This document shows positions 11,843-25,800 of a stretch of DNA of 64,000 nucleotides, piece after piece. The notes beneath the pieces are model-generated. The model had not been told where the DNA came from. It did not search any database and worked only from the letters and a program-made list of their open reading frames with translations. Positions within the stretch are counted from its first letter, which is position 1. Every line of letters begins with the position of its first letter. The translations under genes were made by a program, and so were the position numbers. The stretch is from Gloeophyllum trabeum ATCC 11539 (taxonomy: Eukaryota; Basidiomycota; Agaricomycetes; Gloeophyllales; Gloeophyllaceae): the NCBI RefSeq assembly GCF_000344685.1, contig NW_006920410.1:798717-862716 (forward strand), given 5' to 3'.

Positions 11843-12527
11843 ATGCCTTCTACCCGTATCCAATCCGTTGCCGTTCAGTCAAGCACCCAGCCTAGCACCG
11901 TTCACCACAACCAGAGTAATCCAGCAGCCGACGTCGACAGGGACGTGTCCTCGATCCTCAAGGCGGTGCGGGCCTTCGAGCATAACCGCCAGCGAGCGAA
12001 GAAAGCAGAGGACCATGCCAGAACCAAGGTGAAGAAGGAGAGGAGCAAGATCCTGCCCGAGCCTGTGAAGAGCACCGGTGGCAAGGCAGGCGCGGGGGGG
12101 AAGGGGTCGAGGAAGACAAAGCCTATCGGCACGTGGGACGAAGCGGACGTGGTGGTCGGCGCTGAGGACGCAACCGTCGTGTCTTCGCCTGCGAAGTCGT
12201 GGGCTGCGAACCTGATAAGGCCCGAGAAGACGGAAGTCAAGCTTGCGGACTTGATCAGTGCGAACCGCAAGTCGTCCAGGCCCCGAGGTGAGGGCAGCGG
12301 AGTACTTATCAGGACCTTCTCGTTGACGCGTAGCATCTGCAGACTCTGACTTCGAGATGATACCCCACGTCCCGTCCGTCATCGTCCTCGACGACACCTT
12401 CCTTATTGAAGAGGAAACGTCCAACGCGGGTCCTGACGAACCTTGGGAACACATCCTCAGCGTCGAGGACGAGGATGCGAAGGCCAATGCTCCTTCCTAC
12501 GCCCAGGTGGTGTCGCAATCGCAGTAA
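11843..12527 (+). CDS. Hypothetical basic/acidic low-complexity protein
   Basis: Two exons (11843-12287, 12343-12527) give 209 aa. I do not recognise the family. Residues about 30-75 are helical and strongly charged (AVRAFEHNRQRAKKAEDHAR then TKVKKERSK). A Gly/Lys-rich stretch (GGKAGAGGKGSRKTK) follows, and the second exon is acidic (FLIEEETSNAGPDEPWEH, SVEDEDAK). There is no signal peptide or membrane segment. The splice (G/GTGAGG to CTGCAG/AC) keeps the frame and joins two composition-consistent halves. A nuclear or nucleic-acid-linked role would fit the basic segment but is unproven. It faces the convergent F-box gene on the minus strand. Confidence 0.6.
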
Positions 12528-13288
12528 ATCACATTCATATTCATGCAGAAGCAGGGGCCGCCTGGCAGTAGTCAACGCGGATGGACTCATCTATGGTATG
12601 GGACTTCAGATAATCTTGGACGATTGACCGGAGGGAGGACAGGATCGGGAGGATAATGGACTGATGATAATGCAGAGATACAACTAATAGCAATGTACAA
12701 GTTAACGCCCCTATGACCATGTAACATGATATACACATACCTATGATTTTGTATAGATGCCCTCCGAGACCATGATCAGGTCGGGAAAGAGTGAGGCTGC
12801 CTTTTAGGAGCCCAAGAACCAGGGTGTTGCAGAGTATATGAAAGCACGATACGTCCTCACAATCGCGGAGCAGAGTACGCCAGTAGCAGTGAAAGCGACA
12901 ACCACCGAGTCTCCGCCATCTGCGGATGGTCCATGGTATCTAACGATACCACTGCCAAGCGTAGAAGGTGCACACTCGTGGCCATCAATATTGAACCAAG
13001 TTTCCTGTGAATGCGTGCGGTTTGTTTCGACAGGTGCGACGAAATATTCTAACAATCCAGCACCACAGGACTCCAGTAAATGCAGCGGCCGATGACTAGT
13101 TGGATGACTATGTGAACATATCGGAATCCAAAATAAAGGAGAGCATCGCCATCAACAAGGACGCACAAATGACCACAGTTATGTACAGTACCAAAAATTT
13201 GGGTCGGCGGCATTAGAGCCAAATAAAGCAAGCGCCCCTATATCTCTGTAGATTCCTTCCAACCGAATCCAACGTCCAGTATTCAGGT
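12528..13288. other. Intergenic region between convergent genes
   Basis: About 760 bases between two gene 3' ends. Several short open frames on both strands lack any domain or coding-like composition. I see no gene here. Confidence 0.55.
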
Positions 13289-14941
13289 TCAAAGGCCAGA
13301 TACGTGGTGAGATGGTTCATGGTCATCGACCGCATCGTCCACGGAGCCGCTGAGGGTCCGCGCAGCCAATGACACCTTTATCCTCCGACTGTTGTCCGTC
13401 AGGATAGTATGTATCATTCCCAGAAACCAGTAAACCCGGGGCCAAGGGTAGCGGTACTTGTGTCCACTCGGACGCGGCCCCGCACACATTGGGAAAAGGC
13501 AGTGTAGAAACCTGGCTACCACGTGCGGCGCAACCGTCACTGGCGAATCCATGAGATCGATGTGCCGCAGCTCATGGAGGAAAACCGGGGGCTGAGACGG
13601 GAGTGCGCAGTTAGCGTTGACGGGCACCGTTAGATAGCTAAGGTGAGGACAGTGCTCAGCGAACGGTATCAGCCCCAGAAGGTTTGGAGCCTTGCAATCC
13701 GTTGGCAAGGGCGTGAATATGTTTAGGAGGAAGAGCTCCGGCCAGGCTTTGGCGATGAGCGCCATGTCTTCGTTGTCGAGGTCGACGCGTATGTTCCTCG
13801 AGTTAAGGCGAAATACTTGGAGCGCCCGCAGGCGGAGGAGTGGTGCAAGTAGATCTCGCCCGCGGAGAGGGCTGTCGGTCTGCGATCCTACCAGACGTAT
13901 GACAAGGATCCGAAGGTTGAAGTAGGAGATCCGAGAGGACAGTATACCGTCTAGCGAGCCGGATTGCTGGCGAAGGACCACGATGTTCAACTCGACCAGG
14001 CTAGGCAAGGAGGAACCATGCAAAGCGCTCAATATCACCGAGCAGAGCCCGATTAGTCGAAGATGTTGCAGAGAGGGCAAGGCGAGCGGTAAGACGAAGG
14101 GGTCGGATCCGGCTACATCCAGGTCCAGACGTGTAAGGTATTCCATTTGCGATAGAGCCGGAAGGAGACTCTTGCCAACGCCCCCAGAATTTGAAGAATC
14201 CGGATCAGTCGAGCTGTGAAGCGATAAACCAACCTCTCGTAGTTTCGGGAAGGCCGACACCATCTTCATAGTTCCTTCCAATAAGCGCCCGGTTATATGT
14301 AGCAGAGTCAGTCTGGCCTCTGGATCTTTCATGGACAGCAGGCCACTGAGGAACGCGGCCAACGCTTCCCGGTCGGTACCCTCACGAGAATCCTTGGAGA
14401 GAATGACAGTGAGTTGCTCCACGGTGGACGAGAGGCAGAGAGATATTTCATGCGAGAATCCCTCTTTGACGCAATATAAGACCCTGAGACGAGGTAAGAG
14501 AGATTCTGCCCCCGTGGCCACGCGAATCTTCGCCAGTATCGGAGTAGGCACCGTTATATTGCGCTTGAGGGCGACTGTCCGTACATGTCGTGCGTACTTC
14601 CGGAGAGTCGAAATGTCCTCAATAACCAGATCTTGATCCAAAACCTGCAAGGGCAGAAGTTGAGTAAGAGTCCTGCGGGGTGGACTGGCCTAGCGTACAC
14701 AAGAATCATCGTGGATCTGGAGGCCAGGGACCAGAAGAAGTAAGGGTTCAAGCGAGTCCAGAGTTCGCCAGAGCATAGACATAGCCGGCTCCCAGAAGGC
14801 CTTGCAGACCAGAGCCACTTGTAACAGACCGTGTCGGGATGACGCGTCGAGGGACGCCGCGTCGTCTTGGACGGACTTGCGCCTTAATGTAAACGCTATG
14901 ATTTTGGAGAGGATTTCGTCGATCGCTAGTGCGGCGTGCAT
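13289..14941 (-). CDS. F-box protein (basidiomycete type, with LRR-like C-terminal domain)
   Basis: Two exons on the minus strand (14699-14941 and 13289-14644) give 532 aa. The start at 14941 opens the typical agaricomycete F-box N-terminus (MHAALAIDEILSKIIAFTL), followed by LLQVALVCKAFWEPAMSMLW (F-box, residues about 1-65). The intron removes an in-frame stop and joins IHDDSC to VLDQDLVIED, a junction usual for this family. The C-terminal part has repeated Leu-rich segments (LPRLRVLYCV, LTRLDLDVAG, LPSLQHLRLIG) that would form the substrate-recruiting LRR domain of an SCF ubiquitin ligase. The target is unknown. It is divergent from the Rho exchange factor, sharing about 740 bases of upstream sequence. 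Confidence 0.82.
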
Positions 14942-15683
14942 ATCAGTAGACTTGATGGGACGGCGCCAAGTTGTGCTGATAGTAAGAGGATAGATGGGAA
15001 ACACAGAGCGTGAGAATTGTGGCAAGTTATATCACGACCAGAACGCGTCGCGTCACAAATGTCACACTAATGCCGAATCGGGGCCACACCGGTGAAAGTA
15101 CCATCCAAGTGCTCTTCACACCTTCTGTGCATGTACCAACACTGAGGTACTCAAATAATTACTACTGGTCGAAGGGTTGACTTCTCGGTGACTCAAGCTG
15201 TACCAAGAAACGAAGTTCCAGGCTTGCTGTCAAACGGGCCAACACTGTTCTGCCACTGGACCGGTGACCGGTCAAAGAGCGAATGAAACTTCCGGTCATG
15301 GTGTGCATGTAAGCGCAGGCAGTGGAGCACTCATTAGATACTAGCATCATGTGGTATGGCTTGTATTCAAGCTGTCCGCCACGGTGCTACCCGCTGAATG
15401 CGTTGCTCGGTGCTTGAAGCAGTGGACGCCACAGGATCCAAAAGAGGATATGTCGGGGCGGGAGAGACGCCCGAGTGCCGACGGCAAAGGCCGGATATAG
15501 GGGCTTCTGTGACGGCTCAGTGTATCATCGCGCTGAGACGTGCGATCGACTCGTCGTCGTCCCGCCCCGACGCGTCCACAGCACAGCGACCGCCTTGCCT
15601 AGCGCTTAGCCGTTTGCGAAACCTTTTATAGGGGACCGACAGTCTTGTTTCACTCCTCCTAGTCTGCCCTGCATCAACTGACC
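14942..15683 (+). promoter_or_regulatory. Divergent promoter, F-box (-) and RhoGEF (+)
   Basis: About 740 bases between two start codons. A TATA-like element (CTTTTATAG) at 15623-15631 lies about 55 bases before the RhoGEF ATG and is followed by a pyrimidine-rich leader (CACTCCTCCTAG). The other side, next to the F-box start, has no clear TATA element. No gene was seen. Confidence 0.5.
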
Positions 15684-18600
15684 ATGGCTATCGGTGAGCA
15701 CGCTCCAATGTGTACCAGAATTCAGCCGGAATATTCACTGACGGCGTATATGATTCACTTCTCAGCCAGTGCCCCTCCTTCGACCGTGAGCTTTCCTTCA
15801 ACGGAGCCCAACTCTCCGTATTCCCCCCCTCCGTCAAGCTATCTTCATCGTCCGCCCCATCTTCCGTTCCGCCGGATTTCCCTGCCATCATCTCCGAGCC
15901 TGCTCAACCGACAGTCGGTCGGAAGCTTAGCGTCGTTTGACTCGTTGCCGGAGGAGCAGAACGCGCCTGGTGCGTCTATGCCTTCTCTTGTCAAGAATGT
16001 CGTGAAGAAGAGCAAGTCGAGGCCGACGTCCCTCGAGGTACAGCGGAAGAGCCGGAAGAAGGACAAGGATAGCCGCGTTGACGAAGCTAGGGAGGCAAAG
16101 AGGAGGAAGATTATCCATGAATTTTATGAGACCGAGCGCTCGTACGTCGATGGCTTGGATCTCATTTATGCCGTACGTCGCAATGCCTCCTGTCAGTGTT
16201 TACGTGCTAATTCATCTTTCGTTCCAGCATTTCTTGACACCGATCATCGAATCTCTGGAGACATCGCACCCCCTGCTAGATCGCGTCGAATTGACGTCCG
16301 TGTTTTCAAACTTCATAGACATATGGAACCTCCACCGCGCCTTCTTCTCCTCGCTGTCTGCGTACCTCAACACCTCCCAGGGTTCTCCATCCCCACCTCC
16401 GATATCGCCCATCCTCCTGTCCCACTTCCCCTACTTGTCCATGTATACCCCCTTTGTCACCTCCTTCTCCACGGCTATAGCATCCTTGAACACACTTCTT
16501 TCCTCTAAGCCAGCCTTCGCTGCGTTTGTTGCCCAGCAGGAAGCCCATGAACGTTGCGGTAGGCTGAAGCTGCGGGATTGGCTACTGACCGTCGTGCAAA
16601 GATGCCCACGCTACCTCCTGCTGCTCAAGGATCTCATTGGATGCACCGACCGAGACGATCCGGAGTACAATTCTCTGACGGCTGTGCATACTCTCGTGTC
16701 CAAAAGTGAGTTTTTCGACCCGTTTCCACGATTATCGTGCTGACTGACGTTTCTCAGTCACCGTGTCCTTGAATACCTCCCTGCACACTCATGCTCAAAC
16801 GCTCGCCCTCCTCGCCCTTCAGCGCAGCACTCCCAACCTTCCCCCCAACTTCCAGCTTATCAGCCCTGGTCGTACGTTCCTCAAAAGGGCACCCCTTCTC
16901 CAGCTGGACCGCTCTTCCTCTCCTAAAGAACGCGAGTTTCTGCTATTCTCCGACGTCCTCGTATGGCTTGCCTCCGCCGAGCGAGGCGACGGACAAGTGG
17001 ACGACTGGGGACTGGGCATCTCGCATTCAAACTCGAACGCCGGCAGCAAGAGCGCCCTCACGCGCCCGCGCATGCTGCGCTCACGGAGCAAAAGCGAGGC
17101 AGAGCTGCCGACGATGAAGTCGTCGCCCCAGCTGTCGTCCAGTCCTGGCTCAGCGATCTCGCCGAGCCCGAGTAAGAGGAAGGTCGCGCGGCATGCAAGT
17201 AGCGGAATGGAGGAGAAGTGGGTGTACAAGGGCCATGTGGACTTGGTGGATCTGGATGTGGTGGTTAGTCCGACGAGGGATGTGGGGGATGAGAGGAGAT
17301 TCGAGGTGTTGAGTCCCGAGGCGTCATTCGCTGTCTATGCGAGTAAGTACGACAGCCGCTCACCCAATATAGGCTAATCATTCTTGCAGGCAGTGAAGAA
17401 GAACGAGACGACTGGGCCGCCGCCATCCGCAACGCCAAATCATCCTTGCTCGTATCGCTTAACGTCATGCATCCGAATTCGACCCTCACTTCATCCTCCT
17501 CCACGCAGCATTTGCGACGGACTCTCCAGGCTCTTCCGCATCTGCCGGAAGACGGCCATAACAAGCCGAGGAGAGGAAAGGTCGAGCATTTCGTTCCGGC
17601 GATATGGATACCTGACGGGAAGACGGAGAGCTGTATGCGGTGCGGGAGGACGTTCGGGTGGAGAAGGCGAAGGCATCATTGTAGGCTGTGCGGGAGGTGC
17701 GTATGCGGGGCGTGTTCAGGAAGCGTGAGTGATTCTCTCCCGCTCCTTTCGTTGGCCTAATACATGACCTCTGCATATACAGACCTTCTTCATCTCCGAC
17801 CCTAACGCCAAGGACTCCAATAAGCCTGCAAGAGCCTGTGGCGCGTGTTACGAGACTGTCTTCCCTATCCTCGAGAACGACTCTTCACCCACCAACGCCA
17901 TGCCTCCCGCACAGACGATCGGAACGCTCTCTGGTTTTCCATCGTGGCAGTCCATTTCGATGCCGTCTCTCGCTCTATCCGGTGTCGGCGCGCGAGCGTC
18001 GGCTCTGATGGCTATCGATTTGGGTAGTCCCAAACGACCCTTGGAAGCGGTCGCGGAAGGTGAATCAGGCGTGGTGACGCTGGACGATGGGAGTGAGGTC
18101 GTCGTGCCCCCGCTGTCGAGGCTCAGAAGTAGGGCTTCGAATCGACCAAAGAGTTATGTCCAGATACTGGAGGACTTCCAGGAGCAGGGCATGGCCGCCT
18201 CACCTCTGACTTCAACTGGTCCTCGTCCAGGACCAGAAGACTCAACGATGTCGTTGGCAGAGAATGAGCAAGACATCCGAGCGGGAGACGAAGAAGTGAT
18301 GTCCACGGCTGGCACGGGCAGCGCGCCGACTTCGCCGAGGAAGGAGGATACGGCGAGGCGGCATAAGCGGTTCTCGTTGCCTGTGGTCGCGCTGCAGACG
18401 ACTGCGGTGACGGCGCGGCCGACTGAGGACCCGAAGTCGAAGCGGTTCTCACTAGTGCTCAATGGGCGGAGCAGTCATGCCCACGGGCATGGGCATCACG
18501 GCCATGTTCATAGCACGCACCACCATCACGTCCAGTTCGCCCACCACGGGCACCATGGGCAACATGACAACCCATCGGAGGTCAACGGGAAGAGCGGGGG

Positions 18601-18697
18601 CGCTGTTGAGGCGTCTGAGAGGAAGGATCCTGGCCTGCGAGGCGGGGCGGCAGCCGTGAAGCTGAACGAGCTGCTGGGAAAGGCGCGAGCATCATGA
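15684..18697 (+). CDS. Rho guanine-nucleotide exchange factor with DH, PH and FYVE domains
   Basis: Six exons (15684-15693, 15766-16172, 16228-16705, 16758-17342, 17390-17724, 17783-18697) give 909 aa. After a Ser/Pro-rich N-terminus, the DH domain starts at KIIHEFYETERSYVDGL (about residue 117) and includes the conserved VVQRCPRYLLLLKDLI. A PH domain follows (LLQLDRSSSPKEREFLLFSD ... KWVYKGHVDLVDLD ... DDWAAAIRNAK), then a FYVE zinc finger (ESCMRCGRTFGWRRRRHHCR, CGRCVCGACSG, ACGACYETVF) with all eight Cys/His ligands visible. The C-terminus is long and disordered, with a His-rich tract near its end. Family knowledge: DH-PH activates Cdc42/Rho-type GTPases while FYVE binds PI3P on endosomes, so a role in membrane traffic and hyphal polarity is likely. 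The first exon codes only three residues plus one base. Confidence 0.92.
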
Positions 18698-21264
<2,567 letters not shown>

Positions 21265-21614
21265 AATTGTCATTGTATAGCTATCACTGGGGACGAGAGA
21301 AGGAAGCAAAAAAGCAGTGTTGTCTTTGTATCTTCGCGGAATAATAGAGACTGATGTCGTGTATTGAAATCTTCATGAGCCAATTCAAGGGCAGGTCGGA
21401 AGAAGCGTGGCCGCCATGTGTCACCCACAACAATACTGAAATGAAATTAGGTTTCATGTACAGGTATACACCAAAGGAATAGGATGCTACATATGTTATA
21501 TCAGTTAACGATCAGTACAGTATACGTCGACAACAGTCGTGGAATGAGATCAAGGAGTTAGATAATGATAAGGAAGGGCAGGCGTCGGAGAAAGCAAGAT
21601 CAACACAAGATATG
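21265..21614. other. Intergenic region between convergent genes
   Basis: About 350 bases between the enolase stop and the stop of the zinc-finger gene on the other strand. It is AT-rich, as expected for two polyadenylation regions. There is no gene. Confidence 0.6.
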
Positions 21615-22814
21615 TTAAGACTGGAAGTCTAGGACGGGGGCGTTAGAATCGGCGTGAGGAGGTGGTGGAGGTGGCTGTGGTTCAAAATGGGCGGGAAATA
21701 TATGCGCGAAGTGCGCTTCCGTCTGCATCGTATGCATATGTCCCTGAGTATCATCTGGAGCCGCCGGCAGTTCTGTCCGTAAGGAAGAGACTGCCATATG
21801 TGCCGAAAAGCCGATGGGCTCGGCAGAGGGGGGGAAAGTAGTGATAGTAGCGATGGGATGCGGGAGAATGACGCTCATGCTGGACACCATGGGTATATCA
21901 TCGACTCGGGGACTCTGGCGGACGCGGTGCAACGTCCCACCCAGTGGGTCTGGATCTTGGGAGAAGTTGTAATCACGGTGGATCTTCTGATGCTGGAGGA
22001 GATTATCGTGTCGACTGAAGAACTTTTCGCACGACGGGTACGTGCATTGAAATGCTAAATGAAGGTAAGACAGATAACAGGGAATACGAGTAAGAGATCG
22101 ACTCACGTTTGTCATGGGTATGTATAGACCGGACGTGTCGCTTCAAATGTTCGCCTCTGTTGAAACGCTTGCCACAATCCTGGACTTTGCAAATATACAT
22201 ACGGCCATTCTGAGAGCGATCTCTCTCGGGTGCGGCTGCACCTACCGGAACACGCCGGCCCCGGCTTCGCTTGGTGAGGTTTGGAACTGGGACGGGAGGT
22301 GCGATGCGCGTCCTTGGCCCACGACGCTCGCTTTGGAAAGGCGGGTCAGGGAAGGTGGGCTGTTCGAGGAACGTGTAGTTAGCAGACGTGGACCTTTGCA
22401 GGGTTGGGGGAGATGCTTCAGGCTGGGCCTCTATGGGCACTGAGGCAGGTTGATTGAACTCTTCGGATAGCTGCGGGTCTAGGGGGAATGGTGCGGAGGA
22501 AGTGGAAGCTTCTGGCGATGGAGGAGGCGGGTCATCCTTCGCCTTGCGTTTCTTCGCCGGGCGGTTATCGGTACCTTGGGAGCTGGCTGGTAGACGTGCA
22601 GTCTGGGAGCGCGTAACTCGGCGACGATTCGTATTCACAGCAGACTCTGAAGAGCCAGGCCGACCCTCTGCTTGTGTCTGCGGTCAGAACACGTGAGGGG
22701 TGTTCTGCCATACAGCGACGCGGTAGATTCACATACAGCTTCACTATGTGGGTCTCTCAATGGGGCATCTATCTCAGTTTGCTTAGGCGTATTCTTGTCC
22801 TCTGCCGCTTCCAT
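21615..22814 (-). CDS. Msn2/4-like C2H2 zinc-finger transcription factor (copy 1)
   Basis: Three exons on the minus strand (22737-22814, 22107-22677, 21615-22054) give 362 aa. The start at 22814 (MEAAEDKNTPKQTE) was chosen because the second exon has no ATG of its own and joins in phase through a good acceptor. The N-terminal half is Pro/Ser-rich with a basic patch (RPAKKRKAKDD). Two adjacent C2H2 fingers follow (CGKRFNRGEHLKRHVRSIH and CEKFFSRHDNLLQHQKIH), the arrangement of yeast Msn2/Msn4, which bind stress-response (CCCCT) elements. Just before the fingers lies the linker VPNLTKRSRGRRVP, shared with the zinc-finger protein at 30813-32665. The tail is Pro/His-rich. The target genes are unknown; a nuclear activator or repressor is expected. 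Confidence 0.88.
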
Positions 22815-25800
22815 TTTGACAACTAGTTCAGACTTCGGTATAACCAAGTGCCACAGTTCCTGCCTTATTTTGCACTGATGATTAGCATCGAAACCCAGCA
22901 ATTTCTGATGCATGAGAATTTACCTATTTAATATGTACTTTCACTGTCGCTAGGTTCGCTTCCGGGGCGCGGACGTAGTGAACGGAGGTCAAGGTAGGAA
23001 TGCGCATACGGCGAGCCCCTGTTCTGCGAACACGGAACTAATTTTCGCATACGTAGGTTGTTCCCACACTCCCACGTGCTTTTCTATTACTTCAACGCTT
23101 CGCAGCCTTCTTCAAGTTGCGTCGGCGCCTTCATCACCAGGACCTGTCGTTGGCGGCTCACCGCGTACTGGCGTTCGGCGAAGGATTCACAATATGTTTC
23201 GTTCCGCTATAGCGCGTTTGCTGCGATTTACAACGCCTCGCTCTGACTCAGAATAAGGTTGCCAGATCGCAACATGTAGATGCATGTTGTAACGAGTATC
23301 AACACCAGTCGAAAGGATGCCGAGTATAAGGTCAGCTCCGCGGAGGAACGTGATCTTGCCACCATATGGGCACATGCACCAGCTGTTTGCAGCACCAAAC
23401 ATTGCAGAGTATGTCTAGAGGATTTTCATCTACCGTATCTGACAATGTCTTAGGCTGATACTGACTCGCCGGGCGACAATGATGCTAGTACTTCGCTGGA
23501 TGCCCTCAAGTCAGCTATCATGTACACTCCAAGATAAATTTGGTTTACTCGTGTCATCGAACATGGCCTGTGGGCTGGTGATTGAATTCCTCCTCGAGCC
23601 CCAGGTCGCTCCGTACCGTCGGCGACGGACCTAGGCATACAACTAGCCCAGCCATCTTGGGATAATGCGCCTCTTGCCCTGGGAGTGGGTCATAGGACGG
23701 TGACTCGATCGTAGCTTCCCATGATGCTTTCTTCAGGCCCTACGATGACTCGGTACTCAGTACCGGTCCTTATCGCGCGGAAATACACGGCTGTCAACGT
23801 CCTACAGAGACCACGTCAACGCAGTCTTGGTCTGCGAACCCGTCAATCGTGGCAACGGTGAAAGACGTCAGAGGCTATCTGCACAGCGGTCCGCCTCTCA
23901 AGATAGGTTCACTTGTCCTCATCGGGGCCTGGCTTATTCGCACTGCGCATTTCCGTATCACCCTTCGCCCTGAAATTCCGGAAGTGGGCCTAGTTCTTGC
24001 GTCATCTTTAGAAGAATTCAGTTGTGTCACGTTTTTTATCAGGCAAGTAATGTTTCTGAAAGATACACTGAGTCTTTTACTCTAGGTTGTTGATGTGACG
24101 TCTCGTGGATCGTAATGTGCTGAACATACGGATCGGCCATCACAGGCTGCCTGGTATCGTGCGAGTACCGTTCCGTTTACCTTCGCCGGTATCCCATTCG
24201 AGCCTTGGTCGTTTCTTCCAATTCACCTTATCTCTCTTCTCTCAGCATTGGTACTATGTAAATGAATGCACTTCGGCCGAAGCATCAATTTCCCGGTATG
24301 TCCACTGCCCTTGCATGTGATGCTCGATCCGGATTCTTCTTCTTTCCCGGCCGCAAGCGTATAGAAGACCCGAGTCGAGCCAGGTCTGACTACATGGAAG
24401 AGGGAAGATATACCCTACACTCTGGACAGTTCATTGCTTTTGCTTTTGTCAGCTGCCGCCGACTATAATCTCACATGCACCTTACTCCAATTTGCTTCCG
24501 TGGCGGTCATTGTCCTCTTCACGGATCCACATCCGATCCCCGACATCATGAGAGCTAAGAGCTAACCTGAATCAACTTTGATGTCGGGACAATGTATGCT
24601 GCTTGCGGTAGGCGAGTACTCGAGTTGTCTCGACATCTGGTCCCGGGCACGGCTTTGCGCCTTGCAATGCGATGTTCGGACTGCTCTACCTATCTCATTT
24701 CTCATGCTCATTCTTCTCGCAGTTCTCGCTCCCCGAAACTTGCTTCTCTCCCGTGCCTCTTGCAATAAGAACAATTCTGCCTTCTTAGGTGAACGACCAC
24801 CTCTGTTCATGCAACTTTGATCCGCTAATTCTGGCATCGTCCTGGTTGGTTGTGGTTTCGTGCCTACCGTGTCGGACTCCCATCTCGGAATTCCCCATCC
24901 TCTTTTAATGGTGAAAACTAAGAAAGCCGGGGCGACTTTGCGCCACGCTGTCTCGACCCTGGCTGAACTGTTTGTGGATGAGTCGGGCAGAAGTCGACTC
25001 ACGAGCTACCAGCGAACACAAGGACACGGGTCTCTTCCCCGGGCTAAACCTCGATAGGCTGGATGTCCTCCGAGTCCTTGGATTCTGTATCACGTCCGGA
25101 TTCAGTCGCATCATCTTTGACTCTGGAGCTATCGATGGGCGAATGGATTGCTTCTGAAGAAGATACGGGAGGAGCAAGTACGGCGGATCGTAAACTACTG
25201 TCCTGAAGCATAATGGGGCGACCTTTCAAGTTCGGGGATGAGTGCGATATGCTCCCGCTCTATCATTGCGAGCCTCGAGGACCGTAGTGGCCCAGAACGG
25301 CAATGCTGGCCCCGCATGTTGGCTCTGTTGGTCTAATGGAGATGCAACTTTGCACGTTCTGCCGGTTTAGTCCGAAAACTCTCCACGACGTTCCGAGGCC
25401 TTCCTGCTTGTATTCTGGGCATCCTGCATCTGCCTACTGGATCTGGCTATTGCGGAGGAGTAGTTAAGGTTTGTATCCGTATCCGGTATGTGCGTCCCGT
25501 ACTTCCGTCACCGAATGCTCAGAGAGATCTAAGCGGTAGAGTAGGTTCGCAAGACGAGAAGTGTAAAGCTACGTTTGAGGACATCGAAGGTCGGTCGGTC
25601 ACCAGCAGAAAATGCCTTCGCGAGGTGCCAACTTGCCTATTTCTCCTCACCAACGTAGCCATCGTTTTCAACGTCTGTGGAACATTCCTGTGCGATACCT
25701 CATTTGGAAGGCCCGCTGTTATGATTGGGATGCTGAAAGTATGAGCAGTGCAGGTATAACCTGACTGGCACTACTGCGGACCTGACACCTCAAGCCGTTG

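Noticed and set aside
24105..24320. Short frame ending CPCM, resembling a CaaX pheromone precursor
   Set aside because: It starts with GTG, the last four residues do not fit C-aliphatic-aliphatic-X, and no pheromone receptor gene is nearby.
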